Below are positions 34,189 through 43,626 of a stretch of DNA of 64,000 nucleotides, piece by piece. Within the stretch, counting starts at the first letter, position 1. Each line of letters opens with the position of its first letter. A program made the position numbers and the translations under genes. Origin of the DNA: Streptomyces sp. NBC_01210 (GTDB taxonomy: Bacteria; Actinomycetota; Actinomycetes; Streptomycetales; Streptomycetaceae). The notes under the pieces are model-generated. The model saw only the letters and a list, made by a program, of their open reading frames with translations. It was not told where the DNA came from and ran no database searches. Location of the stretch: contig NZ_CP108549.1 in NCBI RefSeq assembly GCF_036010325.1, forward strand, positions 8,804,001-8,868,000, given 5' to 3'.

Positions 34189-36738
34189 TCAGTGCAGGTT
34201 GAGCAAGGTGGCTTTGCTGGGCACTCCTTGGGCGTTCAGCGCGAAGAGGAAGTATGTGCCTGGAAGCGCCACGCCCGGGTCGGCCGGCACCGTGACCTCA
34301 TAGGCGCCGGTGCCTGTCGGGCGGAAGGTGAGCGGCACGCGGCGCTGGTCGTTGTCCGTGGAGTGGGTCGCGGCGCCCGCCCGGACCAGCACGAACGAGG
34401 TGACCTCCGAGTCGGTGGTCACCGCGAGTTTTGCCCCGTTGGCCGCGTGGGCCGGGACGCCGCCGCTGATGACGGGCCGGGTTCTCTCCGTGCCGTCGGC
34501 GTTGAGGAGATAGGGCGGGGTGAAGATCGCCCCGTCAGCGTGATTGGTGGCGCAGGCGCCGCACAAGCCGCCGCCGCCGCTGAAGATGCGGCCGTCGGGC
34601 AGCAGGTTGGCGACGCTGTGGTAGTTGCGCGGCACCGCCATCGACGCCATCCGCGTGAACCTGCCTGTCGCCGGGTCCCAGATCTCGGGGGTCATCGCCG
34701 AGGTCGCGTCGCTGAACGGGACCGGGTAGGACTGGCCGCCGAAGACCGCGACCTTGCCGTCCGGCATCACGACGCTGTTGCCGAAGGCGCGGGCGTAGGC
34801 CATGTCGCCGGTGCGGGAGCTGACCGGCGTACCGCCCCCGTTGAGGTCGACGGTGTAGGCGCGCCTGGTCGCCTTCACGTTCTCGTACGCGGTGGCGCCG
34901 CCCAGGGTGAGCAGCCTGCCGATGTCGTATGCGACCGCGTTGCCGTTCATCGCGTCCGGGCTGTCGGCGCGGGTGCCGGCCGCGGTGATGCTGCCGTTGC
35001 CGCTGGTGGAGATCCAGTTGATCCGCTTGCTGGGGCCGAGGTGCAGCACGCGCCCCATCGAGGTGGCGTGCAGCCACTGGTGGTTGTCGGCGCGGTAGGG
35101 GCCGCGCGGGTCGGCGGTCATGGTCGTGGTGACGGGGACGCCGCTGAGCTTGCGCCATGTGCCGTTGGCGGAGGACCAGACCTCACCGCCCTTGCCGCCG
35201 TTGCCGCCGCTCCAGGATCCGCCGAGGACGAAGGCGTCACCGGTGGAAAGGAGCGTCATCGCCTGGTAGCCGCGTGCGACGTTCATGTCCGCGGTCGAGG
35301 TCCATGCGTCGGTCGCGGGGTCGTATATGCTGGCGCGCTTGGCGTTGGAGCCGCCGGTGACCAGGACCCGGCTGTCCTCGAGCACCGCGATGCCGGGGCA
35401 GAACATGTCGTGCCCGGTGTTGTCCACGCGGCGCTGGGTGACGCGCCCGGTAGCGAGGTCCATGATCGCGGTCTGGGTGTAGCCGTGGCTGCCGCCGAAG
35501 CGGTCGACGCCGTACGCGGACCACGCGAGCATCTTGTTGTTGGGCAGCACCGCGGTGGCTACGGGGACCAGCGGGAAGCCCGTCACCCTGCCCCACATGC
35601 CGTGGGCGGCGGGGTCGGCGGGACCGCTGACCCGGATCTCGGCTGCTGAGGACCACGGCCCGCGGCGCCCCGCCTCGGTGGTCGCGGTGAGCCGTATGTA
35701 GCGCGCGGTGACGGTACGCGTGAAGGTGGTGCCCTTCAACGTGTCGTCGTCCTTCCAGGTGCCGCTCGCCACCGGAGTGCTGAAGGTGGTGCCGTTGGTG
35801 CTGGTGGTGACGGTGTAGGCGCCGATACGGCCGTTGACGCCGGTGCGGCGGGGCTCGTAGGAGAGGGCGGAGACGGGGCGGGCCGTTTTCATGTCGATGG
35901 TGATGCTGTGTGGCAACGCGGTGGTCGGGGCGGTCCACTTGCTGTGCCACATGGTGTTGGGGTCGGCGTCCAGGGCGTGGGTGGCTCTGTGGTCGCCTTT
36001 CGCCGTCTCCTGGTCGCTCGCGGTCGCGGTCCAGCCGTCGCGGGGCAGATCGACCACGGAGGCGGTGGTGCCCGGATCGCCGAGCAGGTTGATCTCGCCG
36101 GCGCTGGTCCAGGGGCCGCGGCTGCCGGCCTCGGTGGTCGCGGTCAGGCGTATGTAGCGGGCGCCCTTGGGCGCGAAGCTCAGGGTCTTGACGGTGTTGT
36201 CGTCGGCCAGGGTGCCGGTGGCCACGGCAGCACCCCACGCGGCGCCGTCGGCGCTCAGGTGGATCGCGTACTCGCCGACCCGGCCGTTGATGCCGGTGGC
36301 TCGCGGCTGGTAGACCAGCGCGGAGACGACCACCGTCTTCTTCATGTCGATGGTGATGCTGTGCGGCAACGCGGTGGTCGGGGCGGTCCACTTGCTGTGC
36401 CACATGGTGTTGGGGTCGGCGTCCAAGGCGCGGGCTGGACTGTGGTCGCCCTTTGCCGTCTCGTGGTCGCTCGCGGTCGCGGTCCAGCCGTCGCGGGGCA
36501 GGGTGGGCGCGGCGGGCTCCATGGCGGCGGCGGGGGCGGCCTGGTGGTGCGGGGCCGGCGGCGGGGACGTCGGGTCCGCCGCGGGCAGAGCCTGCCCCGG
36601 TCCGGCGCTCGCGCTGCCGCCGAAGATGAGGAGGGGGAGGAGAACCGCGAGGGTTGCGGTCAGGGCCAGCAGGATCAGGCTCCGGGATCTGAACCGGGAC
36701 AGTCGCCTGAGACGCAACGGTGCGAAGCCACGGATCAT
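34189..36738 (-). CDS. Secreted copper-radical oxidase (galactose oxidase-like) with two F5/8-type domains
   Basis: 849 residues from ATG 36738, preceded by GGGGGA. Residues about 15-45 are a signal/anchor with a basic start. Two F5/8 type C (CBM32-like) domains cover about 80-225 and 228-375, followed by a seven-bladed Kelch-like propeller and a C-terminal DUF1929 domain. The galactose-oxidase copper ligands are all recognisable: the Cys of HDMFCPG and Tyr of ARGYQA (the thioether pair), Tyr-His of PRNYHS, and the late His of ATHSTDN; the stacking Trp in GGSWSGG is also present. The enzyme should oxidise primary alcohols of glycans, releasing hydrogen peroxide, outside the cell. Confidence 0.88.
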   Translation of the reverse strand: MIRGFAPLRLRRLSRFRSRSLILLALTATLAVLLPLLIFGGSASAGPGQALPAADPTSPPPAPHHQAAPAAAMEPAAPTLPRDGWTATASDHETAKGDHSPARALDADPNTMWHSKWTAPTTALPHSITIDMKKTVVVSALVYQPRATGINGRVGEYAIHLSADGAAWGAAVATGTLADDNTVKTLSFAPKGARYIRLTATTEAGSRGPWTSAGEINLLGDPGTTASVVDLPRDGWTATASDQETAKGDHRATHALDADPNTMWHSKWTAPTTALPHSITIDMKTARPVSALSYEPRRTGVNGRIGAYTVTTSTNGTTFSTPVASGTWKDDDTLKGTTFTRTVTARYIRLTATTEAGRRGPWSSAAEIRVSGPADPAAHGMWGRVTGFPLVPVATAVLPNNKMLAWSAYGVDRFGGSHGYTQTAIMDLATGRVTQRRVDNTGHDMFCPGIAVLEDSRVLVTGGSNAKRASIYDPATDAWTSTADMNVARGYQAMTLLSTGDAFVLGGSWSGGNGGKGGEVWSSANGTWRKLSGVPVTTTMTADPRGPYRADNHQWLHATSMGRVLHLGPSKRINWISTSGNGSITAAGTRADSPDAMNGNAVAYDIGRLLTLGGATAYENVKATRRAYTVDLNGGGTPVSSRTGDMAYARAFGNSVVMPDGKVAVFGGQSYPVPFSDATSAMTPEIWDPATGRFTRMASMAVPRNYHSVANLLPDGRIFSGGGGLCGACATNHADGAIFTPPYLLNADGTERTRPVISGGVPAHAANGAKLAVTTDSEVTSFVLVRAGAATHSTDNDQRRVPLTFRPTGTGAYEVTVPADPGVALPGTYFLFALNAQGVPSKATLLNLH
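35890..35972 (-). repeat. Internal duplication, copy 2 (83 bp)
   Basis: Nearly identical to 36343-36425; I see one mismatch in 83 bases. It encodes the MWHSKWTAPTTALPHSITIDM segment of the second F5/8 domain. Such nucleotide identity in a domain repeat points to recent duplication or gene conversion. Confidence 0.85.
36343..36425 (-). repeat. Internal duplication, copy 1 (83 bp)
   Basis: Partner of 35890-35972, in the first F5/8 domain of the copper-radical oxidase. The flanking parts of the two domains also match but have more differences. Confidence 0.85.
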
Positions 36739-37087
36739 GTCGACGTCCCCCCACGAACAGGGCGTCGCCTTCCGCGGCGACGCCACGTGGGACATGACCA
36801 TGGCAGCACGCCCGAGGGTTGTAAAGACTCTGCGGTCATCATGGACAGCCACGACGTGAGGGGCGTCAAGCGGTGTTCGTCGTAAGAGGTTCAGCCCGTT
36901 CTGGGCCGCGATTGGACGATCCTCTGGCCGGGTGAGGCAGGACGGTGGCAGGCTGCTCTGTACCGCCCCCGGAACGACGGTGACTGACTCTTCCACTGAC
37001 CGGCCCCAAGCCCAACGAGTCGACTGCTCTTGGTCCTCACGTCGGCGAGCCATCTTTCGAGCGCCCGAGCGGTGGGCCAAGGTCAGA
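36739..37087. promoter_or_regulatory. Upstream region of the copper-radical oxidase with a leader hairpin
   Basis: A 349-bp gap with no gene that I can support. A perfect 9-bp hairpin, GGCGTCGCC (36761-36769), TTCCGC, GGCGACGCC (36776-36784), ends 23 bases before the oxidase start on the minus strand, so it would sit in the mRNA leader. It could be an operator or a stem that affects translation. Confidence 0.5.
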
Positions 37088-37891
37088 TCAGGGCTGAATG
37101 TGCTTCAACGTGAATTCGGGCAGGGCGTACGGGCCGGCTTGCGGAGCTGCGGGGTCGGCAGGGACGTGGGCGTCGGTGATGTGTGCTGTGTGTCCTTCGG
37201 CGTTGTCGGCGGGTGTGTAGGCCAGTTCGGATTCCGTGGGGAGTTCCCAGAAGCGGCGGGTGTTGGCGGAGACGGCGTACACGGTGGCAAAGCGAGTGGA
37301 GAGAGGGGCGGCGAGTGCGGCCCTGCTGAAGCCGACGGCATCCCGCGGGCTCAACCAGGTCGCGAGGTGGCGGGGCTCGGTGGGGGCCTCCTCGAAGCTG
37401 CCGATGCGCAGGCAGATCACGGAGAGGCCGAACTTGTCCGCATAGAGCTGTCCCAGGGCCTCGATAGCTGCCTTGCTCACCCCGTACAGACCATCCGGGC
37501 GCACAGGTTCTTGCGGGCCGGTGAGATGCGCTGTGGGATAGAACCCGGTCACGCGGTTGCTGCTGGCCAGCACTACACGCGGAATCGCCGTGCGCCGGGC
37601 GGCTTCGAGAACATGGTGGGTACCCAGCACATTGGCTTCCAGGAGGTCGGGCAGCGGTGCTTCATCCGGCAGCCCGCCCAGGTGGAGCACGGCATCCGCA
37701 CCCGAGAGCGCGGCTTCTACGGCGGGGGCATCTCGCAGGTCGACGGTGTGGACCACCTCGTTTGCTGCCTCTTGCTGAAGCGGAACGCGATCGAGCAGGA
37801 CCAGTTGGCTCACCTCTGTGCGCAAGGCCTGCCGCACGACCGAGCCGATATTCCCTGCCGCACCAGTAACGACCACCGTTCCCAGCCCCAC
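37088..37891 (-). CDS. NAD-dependent epimerase/dehydratase, uronate dehydrogenase-like
   Basis: 267 residues from GTG 37891, chosen because GGGAGG lies four bases upstream and the length then matches the family's usual 265; the frame continues to 38086 (ATG 37987 also possible). The NAD-binding motif is VVTGAAGNIGS. LHLGGLPDEAPLPDLLEANVLGTHHVLEAA, ASSNRVTGFYP and DGLYGVSKAA (Tyr-x3-Lys) are close to bacterial uronate dehydrogenases, which oxidise glucuronate or galacturonate to the aldarolactone. It is the immediate neighbour of a galactose-oxidase-type gene and could act on the products of that pathway. Confidence 0.75.
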   Translation of the reverse strand: MGLGTVVVTGAAGNIGSVVRQALRTEVSQLVLLDRVPLQQEAANEVVHTVDLRDAPAVEAALSGADAVLHLGGLPDEAPLPDLLEANVLGTHHVLEAARRTAIPRVVLASSNRVTGFYPTAHLTGPQEPVRPDGLYGVSKAAIEALGQLYADKFGLSVICLRIGSFEEAPTEPRHLATWLSPRDAVGFSRAALAAPLSTRFATVYAVSANTRRFWELPTESELAYTPADNAEGHTAHITDAHVPADPAAPQAGPYALPEFTLKHIQP

Positions 37892-38100
37892 TGCGCCTCC
37901 CTGCAAGACCCCAACCCCGCCCTGATGCGGGCCGACGGTGATCGTCTCATCTCCGGTCGTCGCGGTGAGCGACTGGGGAGCTGACATGAGCGGGGTCGGT
38001 TCTTCATCGAAGGCGTCCAGAAGGCGATGGAGATCACGACGGCGGGGGTCGACCGGGGCTACTGTGCAGTCCTGACAAACCATCACGAAAGGATCGTGCT

Positions 38101-38517
38101 GTGGCCTCTCGACTCAACCCGTACATCAGCTTCGCCGGTGACGCCAAGCAAGCCATGGAGTTCTACAAGGACGTCTTCGGCGGCACCTTGACGGTCCACA
38201 CCTTCGGCGACTTCGGCTCAGAGGCGCCGCCCGGGTACGCCGACAAGATCATGCATGGCCAGCTGGAGACCCCGAGCGGCTTCACGCTCATGGGTGCCGA
38301 CAACCCTCCCGGCATGGACCGCAAGCCCGGCAACAACTTCGCCGTGAGTCTGAGCGGCGACGACGCCGATGAGCTGCGCGGCTACTGGGAGAAGCTGTCC
38401 GACGGGGGAAATGTGTCGGTCCCGCTGGAGAAGCAGATGTGGGGCGACGTGTTCGGCATGTGTACGGACAAGTTCGAGATCGGCTGGATGGTCAACATCA
38501 CTGAGGCCGGGGCTTGA
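38101..38517 (+). CDS. PhnB/VOC-type protein
   Basis: 138 residues from GTG 38101. The fold is VOC/PhnB-like: LNPYISFAGDAKQAMEFYKDVFGG, KIMHGQLETPSGFTLMGAD and WGDVFGMCTDKFEIGWMVNI. Such proteins are usually small stress-related or 3-demethylubiquinone-methyltransferase-fold members without a known substrate. There is no clear functional partner nearby. Confidence 0.85.
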   Translation: MASRLNPYISFAGDAKQAMEFYKDVFGGTLTVHTFGDFGSEAPPGYADKIMHGQLETPSGFTLMGADNPPGMDRKPGNNFAVSLSGDDADELRGYWEKLSDGGNVSVPLEKQMWGDVFGMCTDKFEIGWMVNITEAGA

Positions 38518-38800
38518 CGCTTTCTGGCATCGTCCTCAAGGGCCCTGCCACTGGTGCCGGGCCCTGGGGCGGCTCGAAATCAGGGTGCAGCCGTCGTCGG
38601 CCGCCACTGCTCCCGCACGCGCGGGGATAGCAGGCCCACCACTCGGCACCCTCGGGCGGCGAGGCGGAGCTTCTGCGACGTCGCGAGCGGGGCGAAGCCT
38701 GCGGTGATGTGGCCATTGGTGACGTACTTCTGTGGGCTGAACGTTGCCGTGCTCGGCGAGGTGGGCGCGGGCTGCGTTCAGGCCGGCCTGAAGCGGCGAG
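38518..38800. other. Intergenic region between convergent genes
   Basis: Non-coding, GC-rich sequence with no repeats or gene that I can support. The terminator of the lipoprotein gene lies at its right end. Confidence 0.4.
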
Positions 38801-38842
38801 CGACAACGCGGCCCCGCCGAGACGGAAGGGGCCGCGCTGTCG
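38801..38842 (-). terminator. Intrinsic terminator of the lipoprotein gene
   Basis: A 15-bp stem with one mismatch: CGACAACGCGGCCCC, a 12-base loop, GGGGCCGCGCTGTCG. It lies 22 bases after the stop of the minus-strand lipoprotein gene. There is no long U tract, as is usual in Streptomyces. It could also stop transcripts from the plus-strand VOC gene. Confidence 0.8.
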
Positions 38843-38864
38843 CTCGCGTCTACAAGCGGGCCGG

Positions 38865-39479
38865 TCAGTTGGTGACCGGCCACTCCAGCGGTTCCTTGTA
38901 GAAGCCCTGGGTCAGCTCTACCGCGGCTGCCTTCTGGCCCTCCGGGATGAGGAAGGCGGTGCAGATCTTCTCCGACTGGCCCGCGCTGAGCTTCTTGCCT
39001 GGGTCCGGCGCTGGGCAGTTGGGCCATTTCGCCTCGCCCATCAGGACGATGAGGGCACGGGTGCGCTGGCCGTTGACCGTCTTGACGACGAGGTCGTCGT
39101 CCATGTCGCCGATCTCCATGGCTTTGCCGCTCTTGTGAGTGAGCGTCGACCAAACGTAGACGGGTATCTGCGGGCCGTCCTTCGTGTCCTTCTTCAGCCC
39201 GGAGTTGTCCATGTCGGCCTTGGTGCCGGTCTGCACCTTGGTCGGTGTGACCGTGTACTTGGCGCCCGACGACTTCTGCATGTCGCTTTCCTCCTCCGGG
39301 CCGGCCTCACCCAGACGGAAGGTCTTCTTGCCGTCCGACGCGTCCGAACCGGAGTCGGACGCGCGGGAGCCGGAGCCGGCCCGACTCTTGCTCGACCCCG
39401 AGTCGTTGCAGCCGGTCAGTGCCAAGCCCACCGCCAGAGCACCCACCGCCGCCGGCATGGCACGAGTCCACGTACGCAT
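38865..39479 (-). CDS. Secreted lipoprotein of unknown function
   Basis: 204 residues. A signal peptide with lipobox LALTGC predicts lipidation at Cys24. A disordered Ser/Gly/Arg linker (residues 25-50) precedes a domain with YTVTPTKVQTGTKADM, which resembles the extracellular sensor-like domain of many actinobacterial lipoproteins with a conserved Cys pair (NCPAPDPGKK...KICTAFLIPEG). The function is unknown. A strong terminator follows, so it is probably monocistronic. Confidence 0.8.
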   Translation of the reverse strand: MRTWTRAMPAAVGALAVGLALTGCNDSGSSKSRAGSGSRASDSGSDASDGKKTFRLGEAGPEEESDMQKSSGAKYTVTPTKVQTGTKADMDNSGLKKDTKDGPQIPVYVWSTLTHKSGKAMEIGDMDDDLVVKTVNGQRTRALIVLMGEAKWPNCPAPDPGKKLSAGQSEKICTAFLIPEGQKAAAVELTQGFYKEPLEWPVTN

Positions 39480-40102
39480 CTCATCTCACTTTCCCCGTTG
39501 AATTCCCCGTTGTCCGACCGGGGCAGCTCGCTCACGCGGCCAGACTCTCGATCTGTCGCACGATCTTGCCAGAACCGAATCATCAGGTCGCGAGGGGCCG
39601 CACCCCTGCTGCCGTGCCAGCGGCGAGGTGTTGAGGGCGTGATCGCCCAGCTGCTCACAGTGCAGCTCCGAGCCACGCAGACCACGTGCCGTCGGGCGAT
39701 CTCCCGCAGTGCCCGTCTGGCTGGCGACCGGCGGTAGGTTACCGGTGCCAGTCGGGCAATTGCCGGTCGCTTCCAGGGCGGGTCGGTGTTGACGCCAGAG
39801 GCGCGGCCGCCGTGATGCCCAGCGTCACGGCGGCCATGCGCGCTCAAACCGGCTCTTCGTAGATGAGTCTGGGTGAGCCGCTTTTCAGGCAGCCGAACCG
39901 TCGCAGACGGGTCACCTTCACCGGGCACTGCAGCGGGCGGGTCTATTGGGACACCACGCCTCCAGCGCGCATGTCGTCGCTGCCAAGGTTCCCCGCCGGC
40001 AACGCGTCGTGCAGCTGGTCTCGACCCGCCTACTCACTTTGAGGCGACCGATCTGGCCACGGGGCCGCGCCAAGTGCCGCGGGAGAATCCGAGCGGGACC
40101 TG
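39480..40102. other. 623-bp non-coding region
   Basis: Six-frame reading gives only low-complexity, shadow-like frames. 39485-39600 is probably the lipoprotein promoter region. I see no insertion-sequence motif, RNA gene or clear palindrome in the rest. Confidence 0.4.
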
Positions 40103-41260
40103 TCAGCGATACCGGCGGGCGTTGAGCCGGGCGGCCTGGCGCGTCAGGTGGTCGCGCTCGGCGAGGTTGGGTGCCTTTTGGGCCGCCTCGGCGTACAGCC
40201 GTGCCGCCGTCGCAAGGTCGCCGTCGCGTTCGTGGAGGTACGCCGCCACCGCGGCGTGGCGGGGCAGTGAGTCGTCCAGCGCCACGAGCGCCGCCAGGCC
40301 GGCGCGCGGTCCGTCGGCCTCGCCGACGGCAACCGCGCGGTTGAGCCGGACGACCGGGCTGTTGGTCAGGCGCGCGAGCTCGTCGTACCACTCGACGATC
40401 TGTACCCAGTCAGTCTCCTTGGCGGTGGGCGCGTCAGCGTGGAGTGCCGCGATGGCGGCCTGGGTCTGGAACTCGCCCAGCCGGTCGCGGGCGAGGGCCG
40501 CCTGCAGGATCTCGACGCCCTCGGCGATCGACTCGGTGTCCCACCGGCCGCGGTCCTGCTCGGCGAGCGGCACCAGGCTGCCGTCGGGTGCGGTCCTGGC
40601 GGCGCGCCGGGCGTGGTGGAGCAGCATGAGGGCGAGCAGCCCTGCCACCTCGGGGTGGTCGATCGCGGCCGCGAGCTGCCGGGTGAGTCGAATGGCCTCG
40701 GCGGCGAGGTCGACGTCGCCGGAGTAGCCCTCGTTGAAGACCAGGTAGAGGACGCGCAGCACGGTGGCGACGTCGCCGGGCTGGTCGAACCGCACGCCGG
40801 CGACGGTGCGCTTGGCCCGGCTGATGCGCTGCGCCATGGTCGCCTCGGGCACCAGGTAGGCCTGGGCGATCTGGCGGGTGGTCAGCCCGCCGACGGCGCG
40901 CAGCGTGAGCGCGACCGCGGACGACGGTGTCAGCGACGGGTGGGCGCACAGAAAGTAGAGCTGGAGCGTGTCGTCCACCGCGGGCGCGGGCCCGGGCGCC
41001 GGCTCCTCGTCGACGAGGTCCTCACGCCGGCGGCGGGCAGTGTCCGCCCGCGTCGCGTCGAGGAACCGGCGCCAGGCCACGGTGACCAGCCAGCCCTTCG
41101 GGTCCCGCGGCAGGTCGGCCGGCCAGACGCGGACCGCCTCGACCAGCGCGTCCTGCACGGCGTCCTCGGCCGCCGCGAAGTCGGCTCCGCGGCGGACGAG
41201 GACCCCGAGCACGCTCGGCGTGAGGCTCCGGAGCAGGGCCTCGTTCATCGATGAGGTCAC
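40103..41260 (-). CDS. ECF42-type sigma factor (DUF6596)
   Basis: 385 residues. Sigma regions 2 and 4 are visible (FAAAEDAVQDALVEAVRVWP and GLTTRQIAQAYLVPEATMAQRISRAKRTV). About 200 further residues contain the DUF6596 signature (FNEGYSGDVDLAAEAIRLTRQL) and a TPR-like C-terminal extension. This long-tailed architecture defines group ECF42, which usually has no anti-sigma factor and is paired with a DGPF-family gene, as here. I chose GTG 41260 because it overlaps the DGPF stop (GTGA); ATG 41248 is an alternative. Confidence 0.9.
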   Translation of the reverse strand: MTSSMNEALLRSLTPSVLGVLVRRGADFAAAEDAVQDALVEAVRVWPADLPRDPKGWLVTVAWRRFLDATRADTARRRREDLVDEEPAPGPAPAVDDTLQLYFLCAHPSLTPSSAVALTLRAVGGLTTRQIAQAYLVPEATMAQRISRAKRTVAGVRFDQPGDVATVLRVLYLVFNEGYSGDVDLAAEAIRLTRQLAAAIDHPEVAGLLALMLLHHARRAARTAPDGSLVPLAEQDRGRWDTESIAEGVEILQAALARDRLGEFQTQAAIAALHADAPTAKETDWVQIVEWYDELARLTNSPVVRLNRAVAVGEADGPRAGLAALVALDDSLPRHAAVAAYLHERDGDLATAARLYAEAAQKAPNLAERDHLTRQAARLNARRYR

Positions 41261-41664
41261 TCCGTGATGGTGGGCGGCGCGGCCAGGAACGGGCGCAGCT
41301 CGAGCCACTCGTGGATCGGCTTCCCGCCCGCCCCGGGGGCGGCCGACAGTTCCCCGGCCAGCTCGATGGCGCGCTCGTAGCTGTCGACGTCGATCACCAT
41401 CCAGCCGGCGATGAGGTCCTTGGTCTCGGCGAACGGTCCGTCGGTTACCGGCGGGCGACCCTCGCCGTCGTACCGGACGAACGTCCCCTCGGGGGCGAGC
41501 GCCTGACCGTCGACGAACTCGCCGGTCTTCTCGAGCCGGTCCGCGAAGTCCTGCATGTACTGCATGTGGGCCGAGATCTCCTCCGGCGTCCACTGGTCCA
41601 TGGGCACGTCGTTGACCGCCGCCGGGGCGCCGCGGTAGTGCTTGAGCAGCAGGTACTTGGCCAT
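41257..41664 (-). CDS. DGPF/YCII-related protein, partner of ECF42
   Basis: 135 residues. The motif TDGPFAETKDLIAGW is the DGPF signature of the YCII-related family. These proteins are almost always beside ECF42 sigma factors and are thought to belong to the same response, though their biochemistry is unsettled. The stop overlaps the sigma factor's start by GTGA, so the two are translationally coupled, with this gene first. Confidence 0.9.
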   Translation of the reverse strand: MAKYLLLKHYRGAPAAVNDVPMDQWTPEEISAHMQYMQDFADRLEKTGEFVDGQALAPEGTFVRYDGEGRPPVTDGPFAETKDLIAGWMVIDVDSYERAIELAGELSAAPGAGGKPIHEWLELRPFLAAPPTITE

Positions 41665-42052
41665 CGTGTCTCTCCTCGGTGCTGGTACGACCCATTGTGG
41701 TCGCCCTCAATGCTGGGACGGAGCCGGTCACGGGTTCTCGACATCGCCGTCCGAACTTTTTAAGAATCTCGTCGATGAGCCTGGATGAGCCGTCTCGTGG
41801 TGTCCGCGTCCACGCCGTGGCGCGAGGGCGAGACGGAGCGAGGCCTTCCAAGATCAGCAGCGACCGAGCAACTGAATCAAGAGAAGGGCGCCGACAGTGA
41901 TTGACCGCATATGGACGTTTGTGCGAAGAAACGACACGGTTGCCTGGCTACCCCGGACGGGAAAGGGGCATTCACCTTCTTTCGTGTGATGACAGGCGAA
42001 GTGATTAGGAAGGAGGGTGAGTCGGCACCTACAGGAGAGCTGAGGATCACGC
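41665..42052. promoter_or_regulatory. Divergent promoter region, DGPF/ECF42 and encapsulin operon
   Basis: 388 bases without a gene. A less GC-rich part (about 41850-42020) precedes the encapsulin gene, whose ribosome site is CAGGAGAGCTGAGG before ATG 42053. A candidate sigma recognition site cannot be pointed out with confidence. Confidence 0.45.
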
Positions 42053-43465
42053 ATGACCGTTGAAGCCGACCGGGAAGCCGTGCAAGCGCAAGCGTCCGAG
42101 CAACAGAGTCTGGCGACGTCCGCCGCGCGGAACCTGGCGACGACCGCGAAGTCCGTTCCGCAGATGCAGGAGACCTCCTCGCGGTGGCTGCTACGGATGC
42201 TGCCGTGGGTGGATGTGCAGGGCGGAACCTACCGGGTGAACCGGCGGCTGAGCTACGCCGTGGGTGACGGGCGGGTGACGTTCGTGCAGACCGGCGGGCG
42301 GGTCTCGGTCATCCCGGCAGAGCTGGGGGAACTGCCGGCGCTCAGGGGGTACGGCGACGAGGCGGTGCTGGGCGAGATGGCCGGTCGTTGCGAGCAGGTC
42401 GACTGCGCGCCGGGCACGGTGCTGGCCCGTGCCGGCGACGCGAACGACCGCGTCTTCCTGCTGGCGCACGGCCGCGTCGACAAAGTTGGCACCGGACCCT
42501 ACGGCGGAGACGCCGTTCTGGGATTCCTGGCCGACGGCGCCTACTTCGGCGACCAGTGTCTGACCGAAACGGAGCCGGCCTGGGAGTGCACATTCCGCGC
42601 CACCACCGCCTGCACGGTGCTGGTGCTGTCCAAGAGGGATGTCGACAACCTCGCCGCACGCGCCCAGTCGCTGGGCAGCCACCTGGACACCGTCGCGGCG
42701 CTCCCGCAGCAGCGCACCAACAGGTACGGCGAGGCGGCGATCGACCTCGCGGCCGGACACGTGGGCGAGCCACTCATCCCCCACACCTTCGTCGACTACG
42801 AGCCCAAGCCGCGCGAGTACGAGCTCTCCATCGCGCAGACGGTCCTGAAAATCCACAGCCGCATCGCCGACCTCTACAACGAACCGATGAACCAGACCGA
42901 GCAGCAGCTCCGCCTCACCCTTGAGGCGCTGCGCGAGCGCCAGGAACACGAGCTCGTCAACAACCCGGAGTTCGGGCTGCTCAGCAACTGCGACTACGCG
43001 CAGCGCCTCCAGCCCCATGACGGGGTGCCCAGTCCCGACGACATGGACGAACTGCTCTCGCGGCGGCGCGGGAACAAGTTCTTCCTCGCCCACCCCCGGG
43101 CCATCGCCGCATTCGGGCGCGAGTGCAACAAGCGCGGCCTGTCCCTGGAGCGGGTGGACATCGGCGGCCACCGCATCCCTTCCTGGCGCGGGGTGCCGAT
43201 CTATCCGTGCGGGAAGATCCCCGTCAGTGAAGCTCGTACGACCTCGATCCTGTGCATGCGCACGGGTGAAGACGACCAGGGCGTGATCGGGCTGCGGCAG
43301 TTGGGGATCCCGGACGAGATCGAGCCGAGCCTGTCGGTGCGTTTCATGGGCATCGACGAGCAGGCGATCATCTCCTACCTCGTCACCGCCTACTACTCGG
43401 CCGCGATCCTGGTCCCCGACGCCCTCGGCATCCTGGAGAACGTCGAAGTCGGCCGCTGGCGCTGA
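42053..43465 (+). CDS. eshA: Family 2B encapsulin shell protein with cyclic-nucleotide-binding-type domain
   Basis: 470 residues. Residues about 100-210 hold a Crp-like cNMP-binding domain ([33 protein letters not shown]). The rest is the HK97-type shell fold of family 2B encapsulins, previously described as EshA in Streptomyces griseus: [30 protein letters not shown] and [28 protein letters not shown] are diagnostic. The shell is known to enclose the terpene cyclase encoded next in the operon. The insert may gate the compartment in response to a nucleotide. The gene symbol refers to the orthologous family. Confidence 0.93.
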   Translation: MTVEADREAVQAQASEQQSLATSAARNLATTAKSVPQMQETSSRWLLRMLPWVDVQGGTYRVNRRLSYAVGDGRVTFVQTGGRVSVIPAELGELPALRGYGDEAVLGEMAGRCEQVDCAPGTVLARAGDANDRVFLLAHGRVDKVGTGPYGGDAVLGFLADGAYFGDQCLTETEPAWECTFRATTACTVLVLSKRDVDNLAARAQSLGSHLDTVAALPQQRTNRYGEAAIDLAAGHVGEPLIPHTFVDYEPKPREYELSIAQTVLKIHSRIADLYNEPMNQTEQQLRLTLEALRERQEHELVNNPEFGLLSNCDYAQRLQPHDGVPSPDDMDELLSRRRGNKFFLAHPRAIAAFGRECNKRGLSLERVDIGGHRIPSWRGVPIYPCGKIPVSEARTTSILCMRTGEDDQGVIGLRQLGIPDEIEPSLSVRFMGIDEQAIISYLVTAYYSAAILVPDALGILENVEVGRWR

Positions 43466-43626
43466 CCGCAGCTGACGGGCACCCAAACTGCCCCGCTGCC
43501 CCGGCTCGGCCGGCCGCACGCCGTCCGCGTCCGCTCACGCCTGCGCCCACGTATGACGCGCCACGCAGGCATGCCCCGCACGCCAGCAGGCGCGCCCACC
43601 CGCCCCATCCGAAAGGCACTCCTCGT

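Noticed and set aside
34192..35649. 485-residue plus-strand frame inside the oxidase gene
   Set aside because: Gly/Val/Arg-rich shadow of the minus-strand gene, with no motif.
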